64,000 bases of DNA from assembly GCA_910583835.1 (NCBI GenBank), contig CAJTYM010000003.1:62001-126000 (forward strand), in the 5' to 3' direction. The DNA comes from an uncultured Lachnospiraceae bacterium (GTDB lineage Bacteria > Bacillota > Clostridia > Lachnospirales > Lachnospiraceae). Numbering within the stretch: the stretch's first letter is position 1; the number at the start of each line of letters is the position of its first letter. A program made the position numbers and the translations under genes. The notes beneath the pieces are model-generated. The model was not told where the DNA came from, did not search any database, and was given only the letters and a program-made list of their open reading frames with translations. Below, in pieces: positions 1-7,858 of this stretch.

Positions 1-233
1 AGCGGGGAAAAAATATACGGTTCATGGTTTATAATACTGCCGAAGAGATTCCACCAGAAAGCCTTCCCCACCTTTTCGACCGCTTTTACCGCACTGACAG
101 CTCCCGGAATTCTGAGACCGGGGGATATGGCATTGGACTGTCCATTGCACGTGCCGTAACTGCTGCCCATAAAGGGAAGATTACTGCTGAGAGCCCGGAT
201 GGGCATTCCCTCCTGATAACTGTGATTCTATAG
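1..233 (+). CDS. Sensor histidine kinase, C-terminal end (partial)
   Basis: The window opens inside this gene; codons are in frame from base 3, and the ATG at 24 is internal. The 76 visible residues are the end of a GHKL-type ATP-binding domain: an F-box (FDRFYR), the glycine-rich G2 box (GGYGIGLSIAR) that forms the ATP lid, and a final beta strand. The N and G1 boxes and the phospho-accepting His lie outside the window. Such kinases autophosphorylate a His and pass the phosphate to a response regulator, which is probably encoded upstream of the window. The gene converges with the next one, 16 bases away. Confidence 0.85.
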   Translation, partial: RGKNIRFMVYNTAEEIPPESLPHLFDRFYRTDSSRNSETGGYGIGLSIARAVTAAHKGKITAESPDGHSLLITVIL

Positions 234-249
234 GCAGCCGCGCCCTCCT

Positions 250-1116
250 TTACAGACGGATATCTATGGATATATGCTCCGTGGGCTGGGAAGCTTCAAT
301 TTCTGCCACATCCATGGCTGGCTTCTCGGCAGCCTGCACAGCTGCTCCATCCATGACTGGCTTCCCGGCGGTCTGCACAGCAGGTTCTGCAACACTCTTT
401 TCTGAATCTTCGGCTGCTTTTCCTGCACGTTTTTCATCTCTATCATTGGATTTCTCTGCTTTACCTCCTACGTCCGCCGGTTCTTCCTTGTTATCCTTAT
501 CTGAATTGCCGCCCTGATCTGCTTTGGCTGCCTCTTCCATTGCCTGGTTTGCCGCAGTAAGCGTGGTCATCTGGCTGGTAATTGCTTTCTGCTCATTTTG
601 CTCTATGTCAGCCAGTTCTTCCTCCTTCTTCTCTACATTTCCTCCTCTGGCCTTATCCATCTTAATCTCGCTTTTGAGAATGCTCGCTTTGCCTTCCAGC
701 TGCGTGGCAACGCTGCCCTGTACCTGCGCCTGCTTCATGGAAACGTCTGCAGAAATCATTGCCTGCATACTTGCCTGTGACATGCCGCTTCCGTTTCCGC
801 CCTTTGCAGCACCGGCTTTTTTGCCTCCAATCATATCCTCCATGGAACTGCCCTTAGGCTGCCTTTGTTTCCTCATCTCAATCTGATGCTGCCGCAATTG
901 CTGATTGAGGCTCGTAATTTCCTGCTGGATTTCCTGCCTTTTCTTCATCTTGTCCTCTAAGGGCATCTCCTCATTTGAAGAAAGGTCTGACAGCTTTTTC
1001 TGCGCATTCTCCATCTGTTTGTAAATGCTTTCACTGACAGAATCATTTGGCATATTCCTGCCCATACCTGTCTGCATACGGTTGCCCATATCTGCTACGC
1101 TACTGATTGTCATCAT
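250..1116 (-). CDS. FlxA-like coiled-coil protein
   Basis: A 288-residue soluble protein with no signal peptide or membrane segment. Residues about 30-85 form a Lys/Glu/Gln-rich coiled coil, a Gly/Met-rich linker follows (about 90-120), a second helical stretch covers about 120-200, and the tail is acidic, Ala/Lys-rich and low in complexity. Near the C terminus a short unit repeats (AGKPVMD, then AEKPAMD). The pattern resembles FlxA-like proteins annotated in Lachnospiraceae; I cannot assign a function. The start is ATGATG after AAAGGAG. It lies downstream of the protease terminator, so it is probably transcribed alone. Confidence 0.7.
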   Translation of the reverse strand: MMTISSVADMGNRMQTGMGRNMPNDSVSESIYKQMENAQKKLSDLSSNEEMPLEDKMKKRQEIQQEITSLNQQLRQHQIEMRKQRQPKGSSMEDMIGGKKAGAAKGGNGSGMSQASMQAMISADVSMKQAQVQGSVATQLEGKASILKSEIKMDKARGGNVEKKEEELADIEQNEQKAITSQMTTLTAANQAMEEAAKADQGGNSDKDNKEEPADVGGKAEKSNDRDEKRAGKAAEDSEKSVAEPAVQTAGKPVMDGAAVQAAEKPAMDVAEIEASQPTEHISIDIRL

Positions 1117-1236
1117 AAGTTTGGTCTCCTTTCCGCTTCCTTACATCCGTGTGCTTTTTGTCGAATGAGCGCATGATTCCACTCATTCTCCTTTATTTTT
1201 CGGAGCATTTCCTGCCCTATTGCACAAATTTGGTGT

Positions 1237-1277
1237 AAAACGCCCCTTTTCTGTTGTAAAGCAGAAAGGGGCGTTTA
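1237..1277 (-). terminator. Rho-independent terminator of the S8 protease gene
   Basis: A near-perfect 15-base stem (AAACGCCCCTTTCTG paired with its complement, one extra base) closes over a loop of about 9 bases. It lies 50 bases past the protease stop on the minus strand and is followed by TTTT. Confidence 0.8.
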
Positions 1278-1326
1278 TTTCAGACATAAGACCAACACCG
1301 TCAGCCGCATTGCTCGCGGGAATAAA

Positions 1327-4300
1327 CTATTTTATTTTTCCAGAATAGCCGGATTTCCGCAGCTTTGAGGTATAAGACTTCTTCTGTTTAGCAGGAACAC
1401 GGATAATTGCTTTTTTGCTGATTCCTTTGAATGCATTCTTACCGACCTTCTTAAGGGATTTTCCCTTTATCTGTACGGAGTTCAAAGACTTGCAATTCTG
1501 GAATGCACCTTGCCCGACAGAAGTTATATTGCTGCCAAGCGTCACGCTTTTTATATTTTTCTTCTTGGCAAACGCGTTCTTGGCAACTCCTGTTACCTTG
1601 AACGTGTAACTGTTAATCTTGACCGTGGACGGAATCTTCACGCTCGATACTCCCTTGCCGGCAAATCCACTGCAGTCAACCGTCTTTTTCTTTGCCGAAG
1701 ATGAAGTCACTCTGTATTCCAATTTACCGATGGAGACAACCTCATTCTTCTCTGGCAAGGGAGCTTTTATCACATCCACCCTGCAGGTTGCCTTGACGGT
1801 CTTCCTGTCTGCCGCTGTCGCCGTTATGACAGCGGAACTTCCCCTCTTCGCCTTTTTTGATACGGTTACTGTGCCATTTTTCACTTTCACTATCTCTGGC
1901 TGGCTGGAAGACCAGATAAGTTCCTGATTGTCCGCATCATATGGATAGATATCCAGATATATATCATATGTCTGTCCAGGATAAAGCGCCACTGCTTCCT
2001 CCATTTCAATATTTGATACATAGGAAGCAAACGTTACGTCTACCTTAACCTTATCCTTCGTTGCATCGACCGGCGAACGGTACAGATATTTGCCATCCGG
2101 GCGCTTTACGCCCTTCTTCCCATCCACCGTAAATTGTTTGACGAAGCATTCATATGCCGGCTCCGCCATAATGTGGAACACATCCCCCGGTATATAATGG
2201 TAAATACCAGAAAGCGTGCCTTTCTCTTCCTCCTCCACGCTCAAATTCGGGGCGATGACTTCCACGCATGCGCTCTTTACCGGCATGGCAAAAATATCGC
2301 TCCCTTCTTTTCCCTGAGCCAGCAGATACAGTTTATCCCGCATGACAGCCGCCTGCATAAGGGCATTTTTCTCTACAGCTGTGTTAGATACTGCATAATT
2401 CGCCGCGGTGTATTTATCGGACGATATCTGGTAGAAGAACGTATCCCCATGGCCGGGAACCGCAAGCCCTGCATAGACAACCCCGCCGCCTACAGCGCCT
2501 GCCCAGCCGCCATAATAAGAAATTTTCTTCTCTTCCATCTGCGGATTCTGGTAACAATAGGTATCGTTGGCTTTGATTCCTGACAATTCTGTTTTTGAAA
2601 CACTCCAGGATTTGCCATTGTAAACCATGGTATGCGGAAACGTATCCTGCTGGTTCTTCCCCAATGCCACTACCAGCTTATCCCCGGTAGCAACTGCCTG
2701 GGCAAACGCCCTGCCTTCTGGAAGCGCTGTGCCATTCTGCCATTTCATTGTCAGGGGGTCCATCCGCATAACAAGGCTCTGCAGATTGCCTGTCGTATTG
2801 TCCAGACCGCCAAGAAGATATAATTCCCCCTGATAAGGCGCGATGGAAATTCCCTCTGCAGTTTTAAACCCTGCCGGAAGTTTGGATGCCAGCGTCCATC
2901 CCTCTTCCATGCTGAAACAAGCTAAAATCCGTTCTTCGGTATACTTCATATCCAGCTTAAGCACGGTCCACAGCCTGTTGTCAAGATAAATTATCTCCGA
3001 CAGGTTAGAAATCGTATAATCCTCCAGCATATTCTCATCTACGCCAAACATCGCAGTTGTGTACGCATACATGCCGTCAGTCCACAGAATGTCTCCCGTT
3101 TCATCTTCCATATCCGGTACACACATGGAAACAGTTCCTTCCTTATCTACAAAATAAATCCGTTCTCCATCCGAGACAGCATAAGCATCTCCTGGCATTC
3201 CGTATGTCCTGCCTACCTTGCCAAATCCTGCACCCGCTGCAAAAAAATGCTGCTCGCTGATGACCTTCTCACCCACCGTGACTGCAATGTCCAGAAACTG
3301 GTTTAAATATCCTGCTGAATTGAGGGTAATCACATTCTCCGTATGTTCCAGGGGCGTAACTTCTTTGTTATTTACAGTTACCTTTGCCCCGGACAGATTC
3401 TTCCCTTCTATGCGGATATTACGGCTCTTATCAAGCGAAATGCCCCGAATATAAACCGTGGGCAGTTCCACTTTGGAAAGGTCCAATACACCGGCAGTCG
3501 CCACCTTGTCATTCAAAGCGCTGCTCTTCCTTGTACAGCCTAAAACATGTTCTCTGACGTCCCTGGCATTTTCCTGTGGGAACGCAGCGCTCACAGCGGC
3601 CGCCGCTCCGGTTACATAGGGCGTTGCCATGGAAGTTCCATTATAATAATCATATTTTCCAAACTTCTCCGAAGCAATATTCTCTTTGCTGATTCCTAAA
3701 TTATCTAAATAAATTTGATAATCACCATCTACGGCTACAACGAGCGTTACCGCAAGGGCGCGCTTTTCTGCCTTCTTTCGCTCTGGAAGCACAGCGCCGC
3801 TCATATGGTTCCAATAATTGCCCTTATCCACATTGGCGCCATTGATACATTCCATTATCAATTCCATTTCGGTCCTAGATTCCAGCACTCCATCACTAAT
3901 CAGCTTTAGGTCATTTGCAAGCACCATGGATGCTCCCGCCTCTTCCCCCACAGCTTCCGGCCCAACGGCCTTTACCATAAGGCTGTCATACGTCTCTGTA
4001 TTGGACACGCCTGCAGTATATGGGAAATAGAGGGTATACATTTCCCCTTCTTTGGCGCCGCTTACCGTCCATTTTAAAGATTTCTCCAAATCTCCCTGTA
4101 CACCAAAATACGCTTCGTCTGACAAACCCAGGGATACTTTGCCATCTCCGTTGTCCTCCGCATATCCATAGGCAATCTCTCCGTCATCTGCAGTGACAGA
4201 CTGCACCAGCCTGCCATCTGAAAAATCTTCGTATATACTACATAGCTCCTGTGGATTCTCATAAATTCCCGGATTAAAACAATCGTATGACACGCTGGAG

Positions 4301-5541
4301 AGGATGTCTGTCCCCGGAGCTGCCAAATCCACGCTTTCTTTACCATAATTAGAAAATGCTGCCAAATCATCATTCTCATTTGAGGCTGCCACTGAAAGGA
4401 TATACTCACTGTCTATGCCGGACGGAAACTGCACAATGGTATCGCAGTCAAAACTTTCATTACCGGCTGCACAGACAGAAACTGCACCTTTTTCCCCTAC
4501 AAGCTCAGTCAATGTCTTAAAAATTTCAGATTCCTCTTCGCTCTGACCGCCCCAGGAATTATTGATTGCCACGACATTGACGCCCAGCTGCTGCGCTTTA
4601 TAGATATAGTTATACGCGGCAACCGTCTCCATCCCATAGCTGGAACCGGTTTCATCGAGGATTTTCAGCGCCATAATCTTTATCTTAGGATTCTTGGTAA
4701 TTCCGCGGATTCCTGCGCTGTTGCATTCTGCAGCCATAATTCCGGCGCAATGGCTGCCATGTCCATTATCGTCCATCGGGTCTGTATCCTGATTGATAAA
4801 ATCATACCCATGGATTCCCCGCAGCTGATTGGTCTGTATGGGATTCGTCCACACCACATTTTTCAAGTCTTCATGGGTATAATCCATTCCCGTGTCCACA
4901 AGGGCAATCACACACTCCTCATCACCCGTGGCTGCATCCAATACCTGCTGCTGCGGTTTGACGTCCAGCCCCTTGGTCCCCTTATTCTGCCCCTGATTAT
5001 CTATCGCCCATTGGAATTTGGCATAGGGGTCCTGCCCCTGTTCAAGAATATGTATTCGGTAATTGGGCTCGGCAGCCAGAATATCTTTCCTTGCACCAAG
5101 CCTGTCAATCAGCTCCTCGGTAGAATAAGTATCAGATTTCACCAGTGACACCTTCAGCGTCTGTAAGGCATTTGCCTGCAAACCTCCTCTTGTCTGCGCC
5201 GTTGCCTTTGCCGCAGCATTACTGGATTGGTCCGCTGCCTGGACCTCTGCACTGCCGAAGTCATACGTCTCCTCTATCTTCATATCTTCCCCAAGACCTC
5301 GGGCAGACAGTGCTGCGCGCGGAGAAACTGCACTCTCCCGGTAAAGGATGATTGCCTCTCCCTCGGCGTACTCCCCTTTGAGCTCCCCTTTATCCGCGTA
5401 AGGCTCCTGTCCTGGCTGCCCTCCCTTGTCCATTGCTGCAGACCAGTTTACCGCCGCCTCCGCAGGAACGGAACATACCATGCATATGATAAGCATCAAC
5501 GATACACAAACTTTTATACATCTCATTTTAATACATCTCAT
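1327..5541 (-). CDS. Secreted S8 (subtilisin-like) protease with kelch-like, Ig-like and BspA leucine-rich repeats
   Basis: A 1404-residue exported serine protease. Residues about 11-30 are a signal peptide ending in AEAA. The catalytic triad is Asp216 (VDTGMD), His261 (GHGSHCAG) and Ser637 (GTSMATP), with an oxyanion Asn in NNSWGG. About 220 residues separate the AAPGTDILSS motif from the Ser motif, where subtilases normally have 10-20, so a domain is inserted there. After the catalytic domain come kelch-like sequence (about 760-1100), a bacterial Ig-like (BIG2) domain (about 1190-1280) and a BspA-type leucine-rich repeat at the C terminus. The first five codons are tandemly duplicated (MRCIK MRCIK); the first ATG has AGGAG six bases upstream. 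No sortase motif is seen. Targets are unknown; cell-surface or extracellular protein degradation is likely. Confidence 0.9.
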   Translation of the reverse strand: MRCIKMRCIKVCVSLMLIICMVCSVPAEAAVNWSAAMDKGGQPGQEPYADKGELKGEYAEGEAIILYRESAVSPRAALSARGLGEDMKIEETYDFGSAEVQAADQSSNAAAKATAQTRGGLQANALQTLKVSLVKSDTYSTEELIDRLGARKDILAAEPNYRIHILEQGQDPYAKFQWAIDNQGQNKGTKGLDVKPQQQVLDAATGDEECVIALVDTGMDYTHEDLKNVVWTNPIQTNQLRGIHGYDFINQDTDPMDDNGHGSHCAGIMAAECNSAGIRGITKNPKIKIMALKILDETGSSYGMETVAAYNYIYKAQQLGVNVVAINNSWGGQSEEESEIFKTLTELVGEKGAVSVCAAGNESFDCDTIVQFPSGIDSEYILSVAASNENDDLAAFSNYGKESVDLAAPGTDILSSVSYDCFNPGIYENPQELCSIYEDFSDGRLVQSVTADDGEIAYGYAEDNGDGKVSLGLSDEAYFGVQGDLEKSLKWTVSGAKEGEMYTLYFPYTAGVSNTETYDSLMVKAVGPEAVGEEAGASMVLANDLKLISDGVLESRTEMELIMECINGANVDKGNYWNHMSGAVLPERKKAEKRALAVTLVVAVDGDYQIYLDNLGISKENIASEKFGKYDYYNGTSMATPYVTGAAAAVSAAFPQENARDVREHVLGCTRKSSALNDKVATAGVLDLSKVELPTVYIRGISLDKSRNIRIEGKNLSGAKVTVNNKEVTPLEHTENVITLNSAGYLNQFLDIAVTVGEKVISEQHFFAAGAGFGKVGRTYGMPGDAYAVSDGERIYFVDKEGTVSMCVPDMEDETGDILWTDGMYAYTTAMFGVDENMLEDYTISNLSEIIYLDNRLWTVLKLDMKYTEERILACFSMEEGWTLASKLPAGFKTAEGISIAPYQGELYLLGGLDNTTGNLQSLVMRMDPLTMKWQNGTALPEGRAFAQAVATGDKLVVALGKNQQDTFPHTMVYNGKSWSVSKTELSGIKANDTYCYQNPQMEEKKISYYGGWAGAVGGGVVYAGLAVPGHGDTFFYQISSDKYTAANYAVSNTAVEKNALMQAAVMRDKLYLLAQGKEGSDIFAMPVKSACVEVIAPNLSVEEEEKGTLSGIYHYIPGDVFHIMAEPAYECFVKQFTVDGKKGVKRPDGKYLYRSPVDATKDKVKVDVTFASYVSNIEMEEAVALYPGQTYDIYLDIYPYDADNQELIWSSSQPEIVKVKNGTVTVSKKAKRGSSAVITATAADRKTVKATCRVDVIKAPLPEKNEVVSIGKLEYRVTSSSAKKKTVDCSGFAGKGVSSVKIPSTVKINSYTFKVTGVAKNAFAKKKNIKSVTLGSNITSVGQGAFQNCKSLNSVQIKGKSLKKVGKNAFKGISKKAIIRVPAKQKKSYTSKLRKSGYSGKIK

Positions 5542-5595
5542 TTTTGTCTCCTAACTTGTATCATTTCCGGTGGCTAAGTTACTGTTTCTGGTAAA

Positions 5596-5624
5596 ATTTT
5601 ATCATATAGTCTGGAAATTCACAA
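5596..5624 (-). promoter_or_regulatory. Probable sigma-A promoter of the S8 protease
   Basis: On the minus strand TTGTGA, 17 bases, TAAAAT. The transcript would start about 50 bases before the protease ATG. Confidence 0.5.
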
Positions 5625-5671
5625 TATGTTCATAAAAAGATGATGGTATTTGATGTACAAGTTTGGATGAA

Positions 5672-5801
5672 ATGCCAAAAGCACCTGTCACATTTTGTGA
5701 CAGGTGACTATTGCATATAGATTGCACTCGGAAAACATGTTTTCCGGATGCAATCTTATGCAATGTGACTCTGCTGCAATAGCAGCAGGTCCTTTTGGCA
5801 T
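5672..5801. repeat. 130-base cloverleaf-like inverted-repeat element
   Basis: A 10-bp terminal inverted repeat (ATGCCAAAAG at 5672-5681, CTTTTGGCAT at 5792-5801) encloses three hairpins. The first is a 10-bp stem, 5682-5691 with 5697-5706, loop ATTTT. The second is a long arm, 5710-5717 with 5757-5764 and 5719-5726 with 5749-5756, capped by the 18-base palindrome 5729-5746. The third is a 7-bp stem, 5771-5777 with 5782-5788. Almost every base is paired. It lies between the protease promoter and the phosphoesterase stop. It may be a small non-autonomous mobile element or a structured RNA; no other copy was seen in the window. The rest of 5542-5906 shows no gene. Confidence 0.7.
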
Positions 5802-5906
5802 ACAAAATTCGGCTGCGAATGAATAGTAACATAATATGCACAACTAATACCTCGCTGGCGCAGCTGCTTAGCTAAGTAGATGATTGCCCACAGGAATTAA
5901 CACCCT

Positions 5907-6797
5907 TTACACATAATCTTCCAGCCTCCTGGGTCCCTCCAGCAGTTCCCTGCCAATGTAAAGCATGTTATCATCCCGCACATTCACGCTCCATTTTACC
6001 AGGGAGATTTCACCGCATTCCACCTCCAAGGCAGTGATGCAGCGGGGATGTACGCAGCTTCCGTCATTAAAATAATGTCCCTCTCCCGGCCGCGGGAAGG
6101 ATGGGCGGTGGGTATGCCCGGCGACTAAAATCTTCCGGTGCTCATCTGCCCACGCTGACAGCTTCCGTTCTGTCTTTTCTTTCCTCTGATAGTTTTTCGC
6201 CGCGCTGGTAGGGTCATTGCAGCCCGCCAGTTCCAGCGGACGCCAGAGATAACGCACAAGGAGCCGCGTGACTTTCCATAGAATATCGTTCCACAAGTCG
6301 CCCTGATGCCCATGCACCAAAAATAATTCAACCCCGCTGCAGGATTCCTGCAGCCGGATTGCCTCATGCACCTTCATGTCCGGGAACAGCTGCTTCATCT
6401 GTTTCTCGGTCTCGCAGTAATACTCATGGCAGTGGGCTTTAAAATATTTGTCACAGGCTTTCTTGCGGTCATGGTTTCCATAGAGCATATACAGACGCCC
6501 TCTTCTGTAAAATTGGCTCATAATCCAAAACTGGTTATCATGGGTACGCACAATTTCCTGCAGATTTCGGTTTTCCCACAATTCATCCCCATCCCCCAAT
6601 TCAATATACGTGAAATTCCTTCGGTTATAATACTGCAGGGCTGCAAAGAACAAGTTCTGGTTCGGCTGGAAATTATCGCCCCAATTGCCGATGCCGCGGT
6701 GGCAGTCGCTCATCAGCACAATCCGGCTCCCCCGGTTTATGGGGACACAGAGGGCATTCTCATAGGCCCTGTTTAATCTTTTTTCGGTGAGAGTCAT
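5907..6797 (-). CDS. Calcineurin-like metallophosphoesterase
   Basis: A 296-residue cytoplasmic phosphoesterase with all metal-binding signatures of the family in order: SDCHRG near the N terminus, GDGDE, GNHD, HGHQGD and GHTHR. This points to a dinuclear metal centre that hydrolyses phosphomono- or diesters; the substrate cannot be told. The chosen ATG (6797) follows a GGGGGA stretch; an in-frame TTG at 6818 is possible. Either way it overlaps the end of the upstream DUF4474 gene (stop at 6760), so the two are translated from one message. Confidence 0.85.
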   Translation of the reverse strand: MTLTEKRLNRAYENALCVPINRGSRIVLMSDCHRGIGNWGDNFQPNQNLFFAALQYYNRRNFTYIELGDGDELWENRNLQEIVRTHDNQFWIMSQFYRRGRLYMLYGNHDRKKACDKYFKAHCHEYYCETEKQMKQLFPDMKVHEAIRLQESCSGVELFLVHGHQGDLWNDILWKVTRLLVRYLWRPLELAGCNDPTSAAKNYQRKEKTERKLSAWADEHRKILVAGHTHRPSFPRPGEGHYFNDGSCVHPRCITALEVECGEISLVKWSVNVRDDNMLYIGRELLEGPRRLEDYV

Positions 6798-7731
6798 GTC
6801 TCTTTTTCCCCCAGGCAATTCTTCCTGTTTTCATAATTATGCCGAAAATCCTTGGGTATGCCTGCATGAGATAGTCCAGTTTGTCAACGGTTCTTGTGAA
6901 ATCTTTCGTGACGCGCTGATATATTTTGCAATTATGGCGGTTCTGCCACTGAATCCACCTGCCAAAAATCCTGCCGTATTTCGATGGCTGTTTCGTCTTC
7001 GGCTGATAAAGGCGAAAGCTGACCCGCTTGTACCACACACGGAAATCTTCTGGCTGGTAGCCCGCATAATAACAGCCTTCCAAGAACGCCTCCATCATGG
7101 CAAAGTCAGGAAACGTCAGGGACACTTCCAACATCAGTTCGCCGGGCCAGGAGAATTCCCCAAGCGAAAAACCGGTCAGCCACCAATGCCGCCGGTCACG
7201 GTGGAAGATACGCTTGCCATTCTTGAATAAAACCATAGAGATGGGAAGTTCATCTTCCTCGGAGACACACTGGTAAAATATATCCTCCGGGTCTTTCTCA
7301 TCTTCCCGCTCTTTCTCCACGTAAACCCCCACCTCCGCGCCGGTGGTGATGCCATACTGCCCTTTCCATAATTCAATCATCCATCTTCTGCCATCGTATT
7401 CAAAATAAATAGGCTCGCTGTGAATCACCATATTCATAACCGGAGCCATCTCATCATATAGTTTGCCATAGCCAAACTGCCGCTGCCAGGCATCTTTCAG
7501 GGAATAGACGATATCCCTGCGCAAATCATAGGAAAAACCAAACGGCTCTAACGCCCGGTTGATATCGCAGAGTTTCTCTTCATCGCTGCGCCGCCTGACA
7601 CGGCATTTTGCACGTCTATGATGCTGCACCCTGAGACAGCACAAAAGGATTACCAGCAGAAGTACTGCCAGAACCACTCCTAAAACAACCCAATTAATAT
7701 GCAAAACTCTCCATCTCCTCTCTGAAATCAT
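6760..7731 (-). CDS. DUF4474 family membrane-anchored protein
   Basis: About 323 residues. Residues about 12-32 form one hydrophobic N-terminal helix (VVLGVVLAVLLLVILLCCL), followed by Arg-rich sequence, so the rest probably faces the cytoplasm. The soluble part carries the pattern I associate with DUF4474 of Lachnospiraceae: DAWQRQFGYGKLYDEMAPV, EPIYFEYDGRRW and WKGQYGITTGAEVGVY. The function of the family is unknown. The start is uncertain: the ATG at 7731 has no clear ribosome site, and an AGGAG inside the frame could serve a TTG near 7704. It overlaps the phosphoesterase gene downstream, suggesting a linked role. Confidence 0.75.
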   Translation of the reverse strand: MISERRWRVLHINWVVLGVVLAVLLLVILLCCLRVQHHRRAKCRVRRRSDEEKLCDINRALEPFGFSYDLRRDIVYSLKDAWQRQFGYGKLYDEMAPVMNMVIHSEPIYFEYDGRRWMIELWKGQYGITTGAEVGVYVEKEREDEKDPEDIFYQCVSEEDELPISMVLFKNGKRIFHRDRRHWWLTGFSLGEFSWPGELMLEVSLTFPDFAMMEAFLEGCYYAGYQPEDFRVWYKRVSFRLYQPKTKQPSKYGRIFGRWIQWQNRHNCKIYQRVTKDFTRTVDKLDYLMQAYPRIFGIIMKTGRIAWGKKRHDSHRKKIKQGL

Positions 7732-7763
7732 ATAGATACGCTGTCCGCACTTCTCGTCATGAA

Positions 7764-7792
7764 GTTATAAACAGCTACTATAATATATTCAA
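7764..7792 (-). promoter_or_regulatory. Possible promoter of the DUF4474/phosphoesterase pair
   Basis: On the minus strand TTGAAT, 17 bases, TATAAC, about 30 bases before the DUF4474 start. A weak match in an AT-rich gap. Confidence 0.35.
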
Positions 7793-7858
7793 AAAGGTCT
7801 GGAGAGTTCTAAAGCCGGCAAGCGGCAAACTATCTGCTGTCATCTATGGACAAACCGT

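Noticed and set aside
5602..5841. 79-codon open frame on the minus strand
   Set aside because: It runs through the cloverleaf element, has no ribosome site and its product follows the inverted repeats.
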